Shown piece after piece: positions 8,673 to 17,497 of a stretch of DNA of 64,000 nt. Made by a program: the position numbers and the translations under genes. Source of the DNA: JACVRW01 sp963734025 (GTDB lineage Bacteria > Actinomycetota > Thermoleophilia > Solirubrobacterales > Thermoleophilaceae); the NCBI GenBank assembly GCA_963734025.1, contig CAVTFR010000013.1, positions 62,001-126,000 on the forward strand. Direction: 5' to 3'. Position 1 is the first letter of the stretch. The number at the start of each line of letters is the position of its first letter. The notes under the pieces are model-generated. The model was not told the DNA's origin and did not search any database. It worked only from the letters and a program-made list of their open reading frames with translations.

Positions 8673-10573
8673 CCGGCGCGCCGCGCCACGGCGGCCTGGA
8701 CCGTCGCGGCCGCGAACGGCGGGTCGAGGCGCGCGGCCACATGGCGGCCGCCAAGCGTTCCGCTGATCCTCCGGGCGCGGATGGTGAGGACGCCGTCCGG
8801 CACGCCCGAGCCGCCCTCGATGCGGATTCGCCCGCGCTGGCGCGAGGTGCGGATGAAGCTGCGGATGCGTCCGTCGAGCCGCAGGCCCGGGACGAAGGCG
8901 AGCCGCCGCAGCAGCAGGTCGCCGCGCGAGTCGAGCCTATAGCTGCCCGCCCGCAGGCCCCCGCCGTGCGCGAAGTCGCGGACGCCGGGCTCCATGATCA
9001 GCCCCGCGATGGCGTCGAAGGCCAGGTCATGGAGGGTGCGAGAGATCGCCGTGAGCACCCGGCCGCGCACGCCCTCCACCCCGGCCGCCCGCGGCAGCCG
9101 GCCGATGCCCGCGGGTGGCGGTGGAGACGGCAGGAAGTCCCGCCCCGTTCGTGGACAGGTGGTGCTGAACGAGCGACCCTGCATGAAGCGCCCGAATGCG
9201 GCGGTGGCGCACCCGCTCACGTCGCCGCCGAGCGCCGAGTGGCCGGTCGCGGGGGCCACCAGGAGGCGCGCCCCCGGGAATCCGGCCGCCACGCGGCGCG
9301 CGTTCTCGACCGGCGTCCGCAGGTCGTCCTCCCCTTCGAGCAGGAGCACGGGCACGTCCGGCAGCGGGCCCGGCCCGAAGGCGGGTGCCGCGGGCGCCGC
9401 GGGCCAGCGGCCGCAGAGGTCGACGAGGTCGTTGTTCACGGCGGTGGCGCGGTCGAACGGGAAGAAGGCGCTGTCGGGGAGCGCTGCCGCCACGGCGGCA
9501 GCGGCTGCCCGCCTCGCCGCCGGGTCGGGCGGCGCCGTGCGCGCCCACGGGAACGGCGTCTCCTCGCAGGTCGCCGCCGTGTAGAGCATCGCGCTGAGCA
9601 CCTGCGGAGGCGGCGGGGCGCCGTCGACAGCGTAGGCGCGGTCGCGCAGGCGCAGGAGCGGAGCCGCGTCACCGTCCAGAGCCGCCCGCACAGCGCCTGG
9701 GAAGCCCGCCCGGACGGCCGGGTTGAGGTCGCCCGCCAAGAGCACGACGAAGAGGTCCTCGCGCTCGAGCCGCGAGCGCCGCACGGCCCCGTTCGCGAGC
9801 ACGACGCGCCCGCGCAGCGGCGCGCGCGCCAGCCGTCGCACGAGCGCCGCGACGTCCGCCACCGGATCGGGGGTGAAGGCCGAGCAGCCCGCCCTGCAGA
9901 GCGTTCGCAGCGCGCGCGGCACCGCCTCCATCGTGTCGAGGTAGAGCGGGTTCGGGCCATCCGCCTCGACCACCGAGTCGAGCACGAGCCGCTCGACGTT
10001 GCCGGGATGCATGGCCGCGTAGCCCAGCGCGACCTTCGTCCCGTACGAGATGCCGAAGAGCGCGATCCGCTCGTAGCCGAGGGCGACCCGGATCGACTCG
10101 ATGTCCTCGACGCTCTCGCGGCTCGTGTAGAGCGCCCGCCGCCGCCCGATCCGCGCCGCACAACGGCCCGCGGCGACACCGCCCTCGAGCAGGTTCGCCC
10201 GCTCCAGCGCGCGGCAGCGCAGCAGGCCCGACCTGCCCGTGCCGCGCTGGTCGAAGATGATCAGGTCGCGGTTGCGGTAGGCCGGATGGAGCACCGACAG
10301 CGCGCTGCCGCCGAACGCGTCCGTCGCGGACTGGCCCGGGCCTCCCGCCAGGACGACGAGTGCTCCGCGGCGCGGGCTCTCGCGAGCATGGATGCGCTTG
10401 ACGAAGAGCGACACGCGTCCGGGGAGCGCACCGGAGCGGTCGAGCGGGACGCTCACGCGCGCACACTGGAAGCCGAATACGCCGCAGCGCTCGAAGCGCG
10501 GCGCGGCCTCCGCCGGCGCGGCAAGAGCAAGCGAGGCCGCCATCACGGCGGCCGCTGCGGCGCCCCTCTTCAC
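8669..10573 (-). CDS. Secreted alpha/beta hydrolase, TAP/prolyl aminopeptidase-like family
   Basis: 634 residues with a signal peptide (MKRG, Ala-rich core, cleavage likely after AEA near residue 23). Alpha/beta-hydrolase core: oxyanion segment AGGPGQS, nucleophile elbow GISYG with Ser near 176, acid in GEDDLRTP, and His in ATGHSAL. The TAP-like C-terminal domain surrounds the acid/His part (GCATAAFGRFM). Such proteins of actinobacteria are exported peptidases or esterases; substrate cannot be read from sequence. The last 120 residues after the His form an extra C-terminal region. Divergent from the carboxylase gene with a 41-base gap. Confidence 0.85.
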   Translation of the reverse strand: MKRGAAAAAVMAASLALAAPAEAAPRFERCGVFGFQCARVSVPLDRSGALPGRVSLFVKRIHARESPRRGALVVLAGGPGQSATDAFGGSALSVLHPAYRNRDLIIFDQRGTGRSGLLRCRALERANLLEGGVAAGRCAARIGRRRALYTSRESVEDIESIRVALGYERIALFGISYGTKVALGYAAMHPGNVERLVLDSVVEADGPNPLYLDTMEAVPRALRTLCRAGCSAFTPDPVADVAALVRRLARAPLRGRVVLANGAVRRSRLEREDLFVVLLAGDLNPAVRAGFPGAVRAALDGDAAPLLRLRDRAYAVDGAPPPPQVLSAMLYTAATCEETPFPWARTAPPDPAARRAAAAAVAAALPDSAFFPFDRATAVNNDLVDLCGRWPAAPAAPAFGPGPLPDVPVLLLEGEDDLRTPVENARRVAAGFPGARLLVAPATGHSALGGDVSGCATAAFGRFMQGRSFSTTCPRTGRDFLPSPPPPAGIGRLPRAAGVEGVRGRVLTAISRTLHDLAFDAIAGLIMEPGVRDFAHGGGLRAGSYRLDSRGDLLLRRLAFVPGLRLDGRIRSFIRTSRQRGRIRIEGGSGVPDGVLTIRARRISGTLGGRHVAARLDPPFAAATVQAAVARRAG

Positions 10574-10614
10574 CAGCCCATTATGGAGCGCCGTCGATAA
10601 CCTCCCGGCCCCTG

Positions 10615-12375
10615 ATGTTCAAGAAGGTACTCGTCGCCAACCGCGGCGAAATAGCGATCCGCGTCATGCGCACGCTCGAGGAGCTGGGGGTGGCGAGCGT
10701 CGCCGTCTACTCCGAGCCCGATCGCGACGCCCCGCACGTCCGGCGCGCGGCCGAGGCTTACCTGCTCGGACCCGGGCCCGCGGGCGAGAGCTACCTCGTC
10801 GTCGAGAAGATCCTCGACGTCGCGCGCCGGTCGGGCGCCGAGGCGATTCACCCGGGCTACGGCTTCCTCGCCGAGAACGCCGCGTTCGCGCGCGCCTGCG
10901 ACGAGGCCGGGATCGTCTTCATCGGGCCGCCCGCAGACGCGATCGACGCGATGGGCTCGAAGACGCGGGCGCGCGAGCTGATGAAGGAGGCAGGCGTCCC
11001 GATCGTGCCCGGCACGACCGACCCGGTCGAGAACGTCGAGGAGGCGCGCAAGGTAATCGAGGAATCCGTCGGCTACCCGGTCGCGATCAAAGCGGCCGGC
11101 GGGGGCGGTGGCAAGGGATTCCGCGTCGCCGAGTCGGAGGACGAGCTCGAAAAGGCTTTCGAGGGCGCAGCGCGCGAGGGCGAGAAGTTCTTCTCGGACG
11201 CGACCGTCTACGTCGAGCGCTACCTCCCCGACCCGCGTCACGTCGAGGTGCAGGTGCTCGCCGACTCGCACGGCAACGTCATCCATCTCTACGAGCGCGA
11301 CTGCTCGGTCCAGCGCCGTCACCAGAAGCTGATCGAGGAGTCGCCCGCGCCGGCCGTCGATCCCAAGCTGCGCCGGCGGATCGGCAAGATCGGCACCGAG
11401 GCGGCCCAGGCAGTCGGCTACCGCGGGGCCGGGACGATCGAGGGCCTGCTCCAGGACGGCGAGTACTTCTTCCTCGAGATGAACACGCGCGTCCAGGTCG
11501 AGCACTGCGTCACCGAGATGGTCACCGGCATCGACATCGTCCGCGAGCAGGTCAAGATCGCCGCCGGCGAGCCGCTCGGCTACAGCCAGGACGACGTGGT
11601 GCTGCGCGGCCACGCGATCGAGTGCCGCATCAACGCCGAGGACGCATCGAAGAACTTCGCGCCCGCGCCGGGGCGGATCGGCTCCTACATCGAGCCGGCG
11701 GGGCCGTTCGTGCGCGTCGACTCCGGCGCCGAGGAGGGCTACGAGGTCCTGCCGCTGTACGACCCGATGATCGCCAAGCTGGTCGTCTGGGACATCGACC
11801 GCGACGCATCGACCAGGCGCATGCTGCGCGCGCTCGGCGAGTACGAGATCGGCGACCTGAAGACGCTCATCCCCTTCCACAAGGCGCTGATCGCGAGCGA
11901 GCAGTGGGCGGCCGGAGGCACCTGCCGCGATCTCGTCGAGGACAAGAAGTGGCTGGAGCAGCTCTCCTTCCCCAAGCCGCAGAAGAAGGACGAGGACGAG
12001 CCGGAGCGGGTCGAGCGCGATTACGCGATCGAGGTCTCGGGCCGCCGCTTCGACGTGAAGGTAATCGGCGAGCCACCGGCCCCGAACGGCGCGGCGCCCG
12101 CCGGCGGAGCGATGAGGAAGGCGCCGCGGCGCGAGCGCAAGAGCGACGCCTCGGGCGGAGCGCCGGGCACGATCGTCTCGCCTCTTCAGGGCACCGTGCT
12201 CAAGGTCGCGGTCGAGAAGGGCGCTCAGGTCGACGAGGGTGCGCTCGTCTGCGTGATCGAGGCCATGAAGATGGAGAACGAGATCACGGCGCCGAGCGCC
12301 GGCACCGTCGAGGAGCTGGCTGTCGCCGAGGGCGGCGCGGTCGCCACGGGCGACACCATCGCGGTAATCCAATAG
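10615..12375 (+). CDS. Acetyl/propionyl-CoA carboxylase alpha subunit (biotin carboxylase-BCCP fusion)
   Basis: 586 residues, the usual size for actinobacterial AccA-type alpha chains. Biotin carboxylase N domain (KKVLVANRGEIAIRV), ATP-grasp domain with the glycine-rich loop KAAGGGGGKGFR, MNTRVQVEH catalytic segment, carboxylase C domain to about residue 445, then a linker and a biotinyl domain whose target lysine lies in EAMKMEN (near residue 552). It carboxylates its own biotin for transfer by a separate carboxyltransferase beta chain, which is not in this window, so acyl-CoA specificity cannot be assigned. Confidence 0.94.
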   Translation: MFKKVLVANRGEIAIRVMRTLEELGVASVAVYSEPDRDAPHVRRAAEAYLLGPGPAGESYLVVEKILDVARRSGAEAIHPGYGFLAENAAFARACDEAGIVFIGPPADAIDAMGSKTRARELMKEAGVPIVPGTTDPVENVEEARKVIEESVGYPVAIKAAGGGGGKGFRVAESEDELEKAFEGAAREGEKFFSDATVYVERYLPDPRHVEVQVLADSHGNVIHLYERDCSVQRRHQKLIEESPAPAVDPKLRRRIGKIGTEAAQAVGYRGAGTIEGLLQDGEYFFLEMNTRVQVEHCVTEMVTGIDIVREQVKIAAGEPLGYSQDDVVLRGHAIECRINAEDASKNFAPAPGRIGSYIEPAGPFVRVDSGAEEGYEVLPLYDPMIAKLVVWDIDRDASTRRMLRALGEYEIGDLKTLIPFHKALIASEQWAAGGTCRDLVEDKKWLEQLSFPKPQKKDEDEPERVERDYAIEVSGRRFDVKVIGEPPAPNGAAPAGGAMRKAPRRERKSDASGGAPGTIVSPLQGTVLKVAVEKGAQVDEGALVCVIEAMKMENEITAPSAGTVEELAVAEGGAVATGDTIAVIQ

Positions 12376-12379
12376 GCCG

Positions 12380-13483
12380 GTGCCCTCCGCGCTCGTCGTC
12401 GGAGGCGGGATCTTCGGGTCGGCGCTCGCCGACCGGCTCGTGAGCGACGGCTGGGAAGTCACGCTCGTGGACGCCTTCGAGCCTGGCGACCCGCGTTCCG
12501 AGTCCGGCGGCGAGACACGCATGCTGCGCTATTCCCACGGCGCGGATCGTTTTTACACAGAACTTGCGTATAGGTCGCTCGAGCTGTGGCGGGAGCTCGG
12601 CGCCGGGGTCCTGATCGAGGCCGGCGCCGTCTGGCTCGCACACGACGACGGTGGCTGGGAGAACCAGAGCGAGGCGACGCTGCGCGCCGTCGGCATTCCG
12701 GTGGAGCGGCTGACGCCGGAGGAGACGGCGCGGCTCTTTCCGAGTCTCGAGGCCGGCGACATCGCCTTCGGCCTGCTCGAGACCGAGGCGGGTGTGCTGC
12801 GCGCGGGTGACGGGGTGCGGGCGCTCGTTGCGCGGGCGCGCCGGCGAGGCCTGAAGGTCGTCCGGGCGCTCGCAGCGCCCGCCGGCGCCGCCGCATCGCT
12901 GCCGGACGGGCGCCGGCTCGAGGCCGACCACGTGGTCTGGGCATGCGGGGCCTGGCTCGCCCGGATCTTCCCGGAGCTCGTCCCCCTGCGGATCACGCAG
13001 CAGGACGTGTGCCTCTTCGACGTCTCCTCCGAGTGGACCACCCCGGGCGTGCCCGGGTGGCTCGACTTCGACAGCTCCTTCTACGGGCACGGGCTCGTCG
13101 AACCGCACGGGATGAAGGTCTCGAACGACCGCGAGGGAGACGAGGTCGACCCGGACGCGCGCCCCGAGCGTGCCTCCGACGCCGGCGTGGCGCGCTCGGC
13201 CGAGTACCTGGCCCGGCGCTTCCCCGCGCTCGCGGGGGCGCCGCTGCGCTCCGCCCCGGTCTGCCACTACTCGCTGACCGCCGACGGCAGCTTCCTGTTC
13301 GCCCGCCACCCGCGGCACGAGCGCGTCTGGCTGCTCGGCGGGGGCTCGGGCCACGGCTACAAGCACGGCCCCGCACTGGCCGAGCGGGTGGCCGCCGTGC
13401 TGCGCGGCGAGGCGGAGCCCGAGCCGCGCTTCGCGCTCGGTGCCCGCGAGCCGTCGCGGGCGCTCCGGACGGCGGGCTCGTGA
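12380..13483 (+). CDS. FAD-dependent amine/amino acid oxidase (DAO family, monomeric sarcosine oxidase-like)
   Basis: 367 residues. N-terminal dinucleotide fold VVGGGIFGSALADRL followed by the Glu/Asp that binds ribose (VDAFEPGD). The segment SGGETRMLRYSHG resembles the flavin-loop of sarcosine and N-methyl amino acid oxidases, and the C-terminal GGGSGHGYKHGP matches their FAD-closing motif. Substrate unknown. GTG 12380 starts four bases after the carboxylase stop, so the genes are likely co-transcribed, although a functional link is not evident. A 6-bp inverted repeat follows the stop codon (13486-13502). Confidence 0.85.
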   Translation: MPSALVVGGGIFGSALADRLVSDGWEVTLVDAFEPGDPRSESGGETRMLRYSHGADRFYTELAYRSLELWRELGAGVLIEAGAVWLAHDDGGWENQSEATLRAVGIPVERLTPEETARLFPSLEAGDIAFGLLETEAGVLRAGDGVRALVARARRRGLKVVRALAAPAGAAASLPDGRRLEADHVVWACGAWLARIFPELVPLRITQQDVCLFDVSSEWTTPGVPGWLDFDSSFYGHGLVEPHGMKVSNDREGDEVDPDARPERASDAGVARSAEYLARRFPALAGAPLRSAPVCHYSLTADGSFLFARHPRHERVWLLGGGSGHGYKHGPALAERVAAVLRGEAEPEPRFALGAREPSRALRTAGS

Positions 13484-13485
13484 GA

Positions 13486-13502
13486 GGCCGATGAATTCGG
13501 CC
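13486..13502 (+). terminator. Small hairpin after the FAD oxidase gene
   Basis: Inverted repeat GGCCGA-TGAAT-TCGGCC, three bases after the stop codon. There is no T run behind it. It could be a weak terminator or an operator for the next gene, which starts at 13549. Confidence 0.3.
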
Positions 13503-13548
13503 GCCCTCCGGCGTCCTAGAGTCCAGACCACGATCGGAGGAAGCACTG

Positions 13549-14187
13549 ATGTCCCGGCTCTACTGCGAGATCAGCATGTCCGTAGACGGCTTCGTCGCGG
13601 GCCCGAACATGAGCGTCGAGCACCCGCTCGGCGAGGGCGGCGAGGGGCTCCATGAGTGGGTTTTCGACCTTGCCGGCTGGCGCGAGAGCCACGGCGAGTC
13701 GGGCGGCCGCACGGGTGTGGACGACGATCTGATCAAGGAGGGCGTCGCCCGCAGCGGCGCCGTGATCATGGGCCGGAACATGTTCGGTCCCGGCCCCGGC
13801 CCCTGGGGCGACGACCCCTGGCGGGGCTGGTGGGGCGACGACCCGCCCTTCCACAAGGCCGTGTTCGTCCTCACCCACCACGAGCGCGAGCCGCTGACGC
13901 TCAGCGACACCACCTTCACCTTCGTCACGGACGGCCCCGAGTCGGCGCTCGAGCAGGCCCGCAGCGCGGCCGGCGACAAGGACGTCCAGGTCGCCGGCGG
14001 GGGCAGTGCCGTGCAGCAGTACCTGCGCGCAGGGCTGCTGGACGAGCTCCTCATACACATCGCGCCGGTGCTGCTCGGCGGCGGTGTCCGCCTGTTCGAC
14101 AACCTCGACGGCGCCGACGTGAAGCTCGACCCGATCCAGGCACTCGAGTCGCCGGCCGTGACGCACGTGCGCTACCGCGTGTCGTAG
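13549..14187 (+). CDS. Dihydrofolate reductase/RibD C-terminal-like reductase
   Basis: 212 residues of the RibD_C/DHFR-like fold: SMSVDGFVAGPN at the N terminus, the VIMGRNMFG strand-loop for nucleotide binding, and VAGGGSAVQQYLRAGLLDEL (the GGG..Q..L..GLVDE motif of the family). Family members of this stand-alone type bind NADPH, but their substrates are mostly unknown. ATG 13549 follows GGAGG by about eight bases. The last 16 bases overlap the end of a convergent hydrolase gene. Confidence 0.82.
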   Translation: MSRLYCEISMSVDGFVAGPNMSVEHPLGEGGEGLHEWVFDLAGWRESHGESGGRTGVDDDLIKEGVARSGAVIMGRNMFGPGPGPWGDDPWRGWWGDDPPFHKAVFVLTHHEREPLTLSDTTFTFVTDGPESALEQARSAAGDKDVQVAGGGSAVQQYLRAGLLDELLIHIAPVLLGGGVRLFDNLDGADVKLDPIQALESPAVTHVRYRVS

Positions 14188-14846
14188 GAGAGGTAGTCCG
14201 CCAGCGCCGCCGGCTGCGAGAGCGCCATGAGGTGACCGCCGGGCAGCACGTCCGCCTCGATCCCGAGGCGATCATGCGCGAGCTGTCGCTGGAAGTCGAC
14301 CGGGAAGAAGCGGTCGGACTCCCCGGCCACGGCCTGGATCGGGACCGTCGGCCATGCCTCGAAGTCGCACACCGAGCCGAACACGGCATCCGCCTCTTGC
14401 CGCTGGTGGGGTTCGCCGGCCGCGGCGACCTCGGGCGGCACGTCGTGAAGGAAGTAGGTCTCGAGGTCGAACTCCCGGCTGTAGCCGCCGCGCTCCGCGG
14501 CCGCCACGCGCGCGGGCTCGGACCCCGTCCTGCCCCACCACTCACCGGGGGTCTCGCCGGGCGCGGGGATCATCGCGTTGACGAGCACGAGGCGCGTGAG
14601 TTGGGTGCGGGCCGCCACGAGCGGGGCAGTGAAGGCGCCGAGCGATTGCGCCACCAGCACCGCGTCGTCGCGATCGCCGATCGCGTCGAGCACGAGGCGC
14701 GTGTACTCGCGGAGGCCCGTGCTCTCGTCGTCCCCGGGTAGGTCGACGGCGACCGCATCGTGTCCAGCGTCCTCGAGCAGCGGGACCACTCGATGCCAGT
14801 ACCAGGCGACACCGCCGGCGCCGGGGATCAGGACGAAGGTGCTCAC
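14172..14846 (-). CDS. Alpha/beta hydrolase (small salicylate esterase-like)
   Basis: 224 residues. Oxyanion region LIPGAGGVAWYWH, nucleophile elbow AQSLG (Ser near residue 88), acid in GESDRFFP, and histidine in PGGHLMAL. The short cap and the overall size resemble plant/bacterial esterase-type alpha/beta hydrolases rather than epoxide hydrolases. Cytoplasmic, no signal peptide. Substrate unknown. Start ATG 14846. Convergent with the RibD-like gene, with overlapping ends. Confidence 0.82.
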   Translation of the reverse strand: MSTFVLIPGAGGVAWYWHRVVPLLEDAGHDAVAVDLPGDDESTGLREYTRLVLDAIGDRDDAVLVAQSLGAFTAPLVAARTQLTRLVLVNAMIPAPGETPGEWWGRTGSEPARVAAAERGGYSREFDLETYFLHDVPPEVAAAGEPHQRQEADAVFGSVCDFEAWPTVPIQAVAGESDRFFPVDFQRQLAHDRLGIEADVLPGGHLMALSQPAALADYLSYDTR

Positions 14847-14932
14847 GGGTGTGTTCTAGCGCAGCCACCGACGGGCCCCCGACCGCGGAGGCCGAACGAT
14901 GCTCGATCACCGGCATGCGCGAGGATGCCGCC

Positions 14933-15952
14933 ATGAGGCAGCTGACGATGACCGAGGACCGACGCGTCGAGTGGCAGGAGACGCCCGACCCGGTGCTGCG
15001 CGACGCGAACGACGCGATCGTGCGCCCGCTGGCCGTCGCGCTCTGCGACCTCGACTACCCGATCGTCAGCGGCAAGGCGCCGATCCCGGGGCCGATCGCG
15101 CTCGGGCACGAGTTCGTCGCAGAGATCGTCCACGCGGGCGACATGACCGAGCTCGAGGTGGGGACGCGCGCGGTGGTGCCGTTCCAGATCTCGTGCGGCG
15201 CGTGCGAACGCTGCCTGCGCGGCCAGACCGGTGACTGCCTGACGGTCCCGGAGCGCTCCATGTTCGGCTTCGGGCTGTTCGGCGGCGATTGGGGCGGCGC
15301 CCTGTCGGACCTCGTACGCGTGCCGTTCGCGGATCACATGCTCGTCCCGATTCCCGACGAGCTCGCACCCGCCACCGTCGCCAGCGTGAGCGACAACGTG
15401 CCCGACGGCTGGCGTACCGTCGCGCATCCGCTCGAGCGGCGCCCGGGTGCGGACGTCCTGATCGTCGGCGGCGGCGCGCCGAGCATCGGCCTCTACGCCG
15501 TCGATGCCGCGCGGGCACACGGCGCCGGCCGCGTGACCTATCTCGACACCGACGAGGCGCGTCTGCGGGTGGCCGAACAGCTCGGCGCGCACGTGCACGA
15601 GGGCCCGCTGCCGGAACGGCTCGGGTCGTACCCGATCACCGTCGACGCCGGCGCGACGCGCGAGAGCCTCCTGTGCGCGCTGCGCTCGACCGAGCCGGGC
15701 GGCGACTGCACGAGCGTCGGGATCATCTACGAGGCGGAGACGGCGCTGCCGTTGCTCGAGATGTACACGAACGGCGTCAGCTTCCACATCGGGCGCGCCC
15801 AGGCGCGGCCGGCGATCCCGGCCATCCTCGAGCTGGTGCTGGAGGGCCGGCTCCACCCCGAGGCCGTCACGAGCCGCGTAGTGGACTGGGAGGAGGCTCC
15901 GGAGGCGGTTCAGGCACCGGAGCGCAAGCTCGTGATCGAGCGACGCAGCTAG
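14933..15952 (+). CDS. Zinc-dependent alcohol dehydrogenase (MDR family)
   Basis: About 339 residues. Catalytic zinc ligands in ALCDLD and GHE; structural zinc lobe complete (C-X2-C-X2-C-X7-C in SCGACERCLRGQTGDC). Rossmann segment VLIVGGGAPSIGLYAVDAA. ATG 14933 is preferred over in-frame starts at 14849 and 14912 because the conserved N terminus (MRQLTM..RRVEW) begins there. Substrate unknown; the family includes threonine/glutathione-dependent formaldehyde and polyol dehydrogenases. Its end overlaps the convergent metallo-hydrolase gene by four bases. Confidence 0.85.
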   Translation: MRQLTMTEDRRVEWQETPDPVLRDANDAIVRPLAVALCDLDYPIVSGKAPIPGPIALGHEFVAEIVHAGDMTELEVGTRAVVPFQISCGACERCLRGQTGDCLTVPERSMFGFGLFGGDWGGALSDLVRVPFADHMLVPIPDELAPATVASVSDNVPDGWRTVAHPLERRPGADVLIVGGGAPSIGLYAVDAARAHGAGRVTYLDTDEARLRVAEQLGAHVHEGPLPERLGSYPITVDAGATRESLLCALRSTEPGGDCTSVGIIYEAETALPLLEMYTNGVSFHIGRAQARPAIPAILELVLEGRLHPEAVTSRVVDWEEAPEAVQAPERKLVIERRS

Positions 15953-16737
15953 GCGGCGCCGACCTGCCGGCGGTTCTCGCTGTGAATCTGGCGCTGGGCG
16001 TGCGAGTCGCGGCCGGCCGGCAGGGGCGGCTTCTCCTCGCCCGCCTCGAGCGCGTCCAGGTAGGCCTCGTCCTCGTCGATCAGCCGCAGCGCGGTCTCGC
16101 TCGTGTGCGCGGGACCGTGGCCGGGGACGATCACCTCCGCAGCCTCGACGAGCGGCCGCAGCCGGCGCAGCGTCGAGCGGTACTCCGGCAGCGACCCGTG
16201 GATCCAGGGGATCTCGACCGAGGAGAGGTAGTCGCCGACCATCAGCACGCCGAGCGGGCGGGCGAAGAGAGCCATTCCATCCGGCGTGTGCCCCTCGGCG
16301 GCGTGCAGCTCGATCTCGATCGCGTCGGGTCCGTTGCCGAGGTCGAGCCGGCCAGGCACCGGCAGCGCCTGGACCTGTCCGAGCGCGAGCGGCGCGGCGC
16401 GCACGATGTAGAAGTCCTGGTCGTAGTGGCGCAGCTGCCGCTGAGCCTCGCCGGGCGAACCGCGGAAGCGGAGCGCGGTCGACTCCCCCACCCCGAGCGC
16501 CATGCCGGGGTAGGCGACGCGCCCGAGCAGATGGTCGAAGTCGCCATGGGTGGCGATCAGGCCGTCGGGCTCGTAGCCCGCACCGGCGAGCACGCCGGGT
16601 AGTGCATCGAGCTCCTCCGGCAGGTAGGGCGAGTCGATCAGGATCGCCTCGCCGCCGGCCCGCAGCGCCACGGCATTCGTCTGCCAAAAGGCGCTCGTTA
16701 TCAGCAGGGCGCTCTCGGTGAGGGAGACTGCCCGCAA
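15949..16737 (-). CDS. MBL-fold metallo-hydrolase
   Basis: 262 residues of the metallo-beta-lactamase fold. Metal motif THGDFDH (an HxxxDH variant with Gly for the second His), then HAAEGHTPDG (third metal His), GDYL (bridging Asp) and VPGHGP. Family roles include thioesterase, lactonase and hydroxyacylglutathione hydrolase; the exact reaction is not evident. The start is uncertain: the frame's first usable codon is TTG 16737, eight bases after the HAD gene stop, without a clear ribosome site. Likely transcribed with the upstream HAD gene. Confidence 0.78.
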   Translation of the reverse strand: MRAVSLTESALLITSAFWQTNAVALRAGGEAILIDSPYLPEELDALPGVLAGAGYEPDGLIATHGDFDHLLGRVAYPGMALGVGESTALRFRGSPGEAQRQLRHYDQDFYIVRAAPLALGQVQALPVPGRLDLGNGPDAIEIELHAAEGHTPDGMALFARPLGVLMVGDYLSSVEIPWIHGSLPEYRSTLRRLRPLVEAAEVIVPGHGPAHTSETALRLIDEDEAYLDALEAGEEKPPLPAGRDSHAQRQIHSENRRQVGAA

Positions 16738-16744
16738 ATCGAGG

Positions 16745-17422
16745 CTAGGCGGCGTTCAGCAGCTTGCCCGCGTCGCGGAAGGTGCGAACCTCGGCGTCGG
16801 GCTTCTTGCCGTCGGCCTCCTCACCGTGCCGGTTGACCCAGATCACGGGCACCTTCGACTGCAGGCAGGGCACCACGTCGGTCGGATAGCCGGAGGCGAT
16901 GTGGACCCAGTTCTTCTTGGTCCCGCCGATCCGGCGAGCGCACTCCTTGAAGTGGGCGGGGTCGGGCTTGTACGAGCGGACCTGCTGGGCGGTCACGACG
17001 AGGTCGAAGTCGACCCGCAGGTGCCTGCGCGTGGCGCCGAGCAGCTTGTCGTCGATGTTCGACAGGACGCCGACCTCGTACTTCTTCGCGAAGCGCTCGA
17101 GCTGGGCGTTCGTCTCCCGAAACGGCGGCCAGGCGGGCACGCTGTTCGGCAGGAAGTTCGAGCGCGAGGGCTCGAGCTCCCAGCCGAGCTCGGCGGCCAC
17201 CCGCACCGCCGTGCGCCGCAGCACCTCGGCGTAGAGCTCGTACGACCCGCGCTGGATCTCGCGCTGAACCTCGATGAAACGCGGGATCATCGCGTCGCGA
17301 TCGATGGTGAAGCCGTCACGGTCGGCCTCCTTCTGGAACGCGTCGTAGACGCCGGTCTCCCAGTCGATGAGGGTGCCGTAGCAGTCGAAGGTGACGAACT
17401 TGACGTCTTTCGGTAGGGCCAT
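16745..17422 (-). CDS. HAD hydrolase, type II haloacid dehalogenase-like
   Basis: 225 residues. HAD motif I FDCYGTLIDW (nucleophile Asp), motif II VLSNIDD, motif III Lys in SYKPDPAHF, and motif IV region VHIASGYPTDVVPC. The helical cap matches (S)-2-haloacid dehalogenases, which hydrolyse 2-haloalkanoates, but several relatives are plain phosphatases, so dehalogenase activity is only a suggestion. It is the first gene of a two-gene unit with the MBL hydrolase. Confidence 0.82.
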   Translation of the reverse strand: MALPKDVKFVTFDCYGTLIDWETGVYDAFQKEADRDGFTIDRDAMIPRFIEVQREIQRGSYELYAEVLRRTAVRVAAELGWELEPSRSNFLPNSVPAWPPFRETNAQLERFAKKYEVGVLSNIDDKLLGATRRHLRVDFDLVVTAQQVRSYKPDPAHFKECARRIGGTKKNWVHIASGYPTDVVPCLQSKVPVIWVNRHGEEADGKKPDAEVRTFRDAGKLLNAA

Positions 17423-17497
17423 CTGATCTTTCGATAGGGTCGTGCGCCGCCGGTCGTGCGCCGCCGCACCGGCGGCCGAGCATCCTATCTATCCGGA

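Noticed and set aside
8375..10600. 741-codon plus-strand open frame
   Set aside because: Shadow of the secreted hydrolase on the minus strand.
10570..12522. 650-codon minus-strand open frame
   Set aside because: Shadow of the biotin carboxylase gene.
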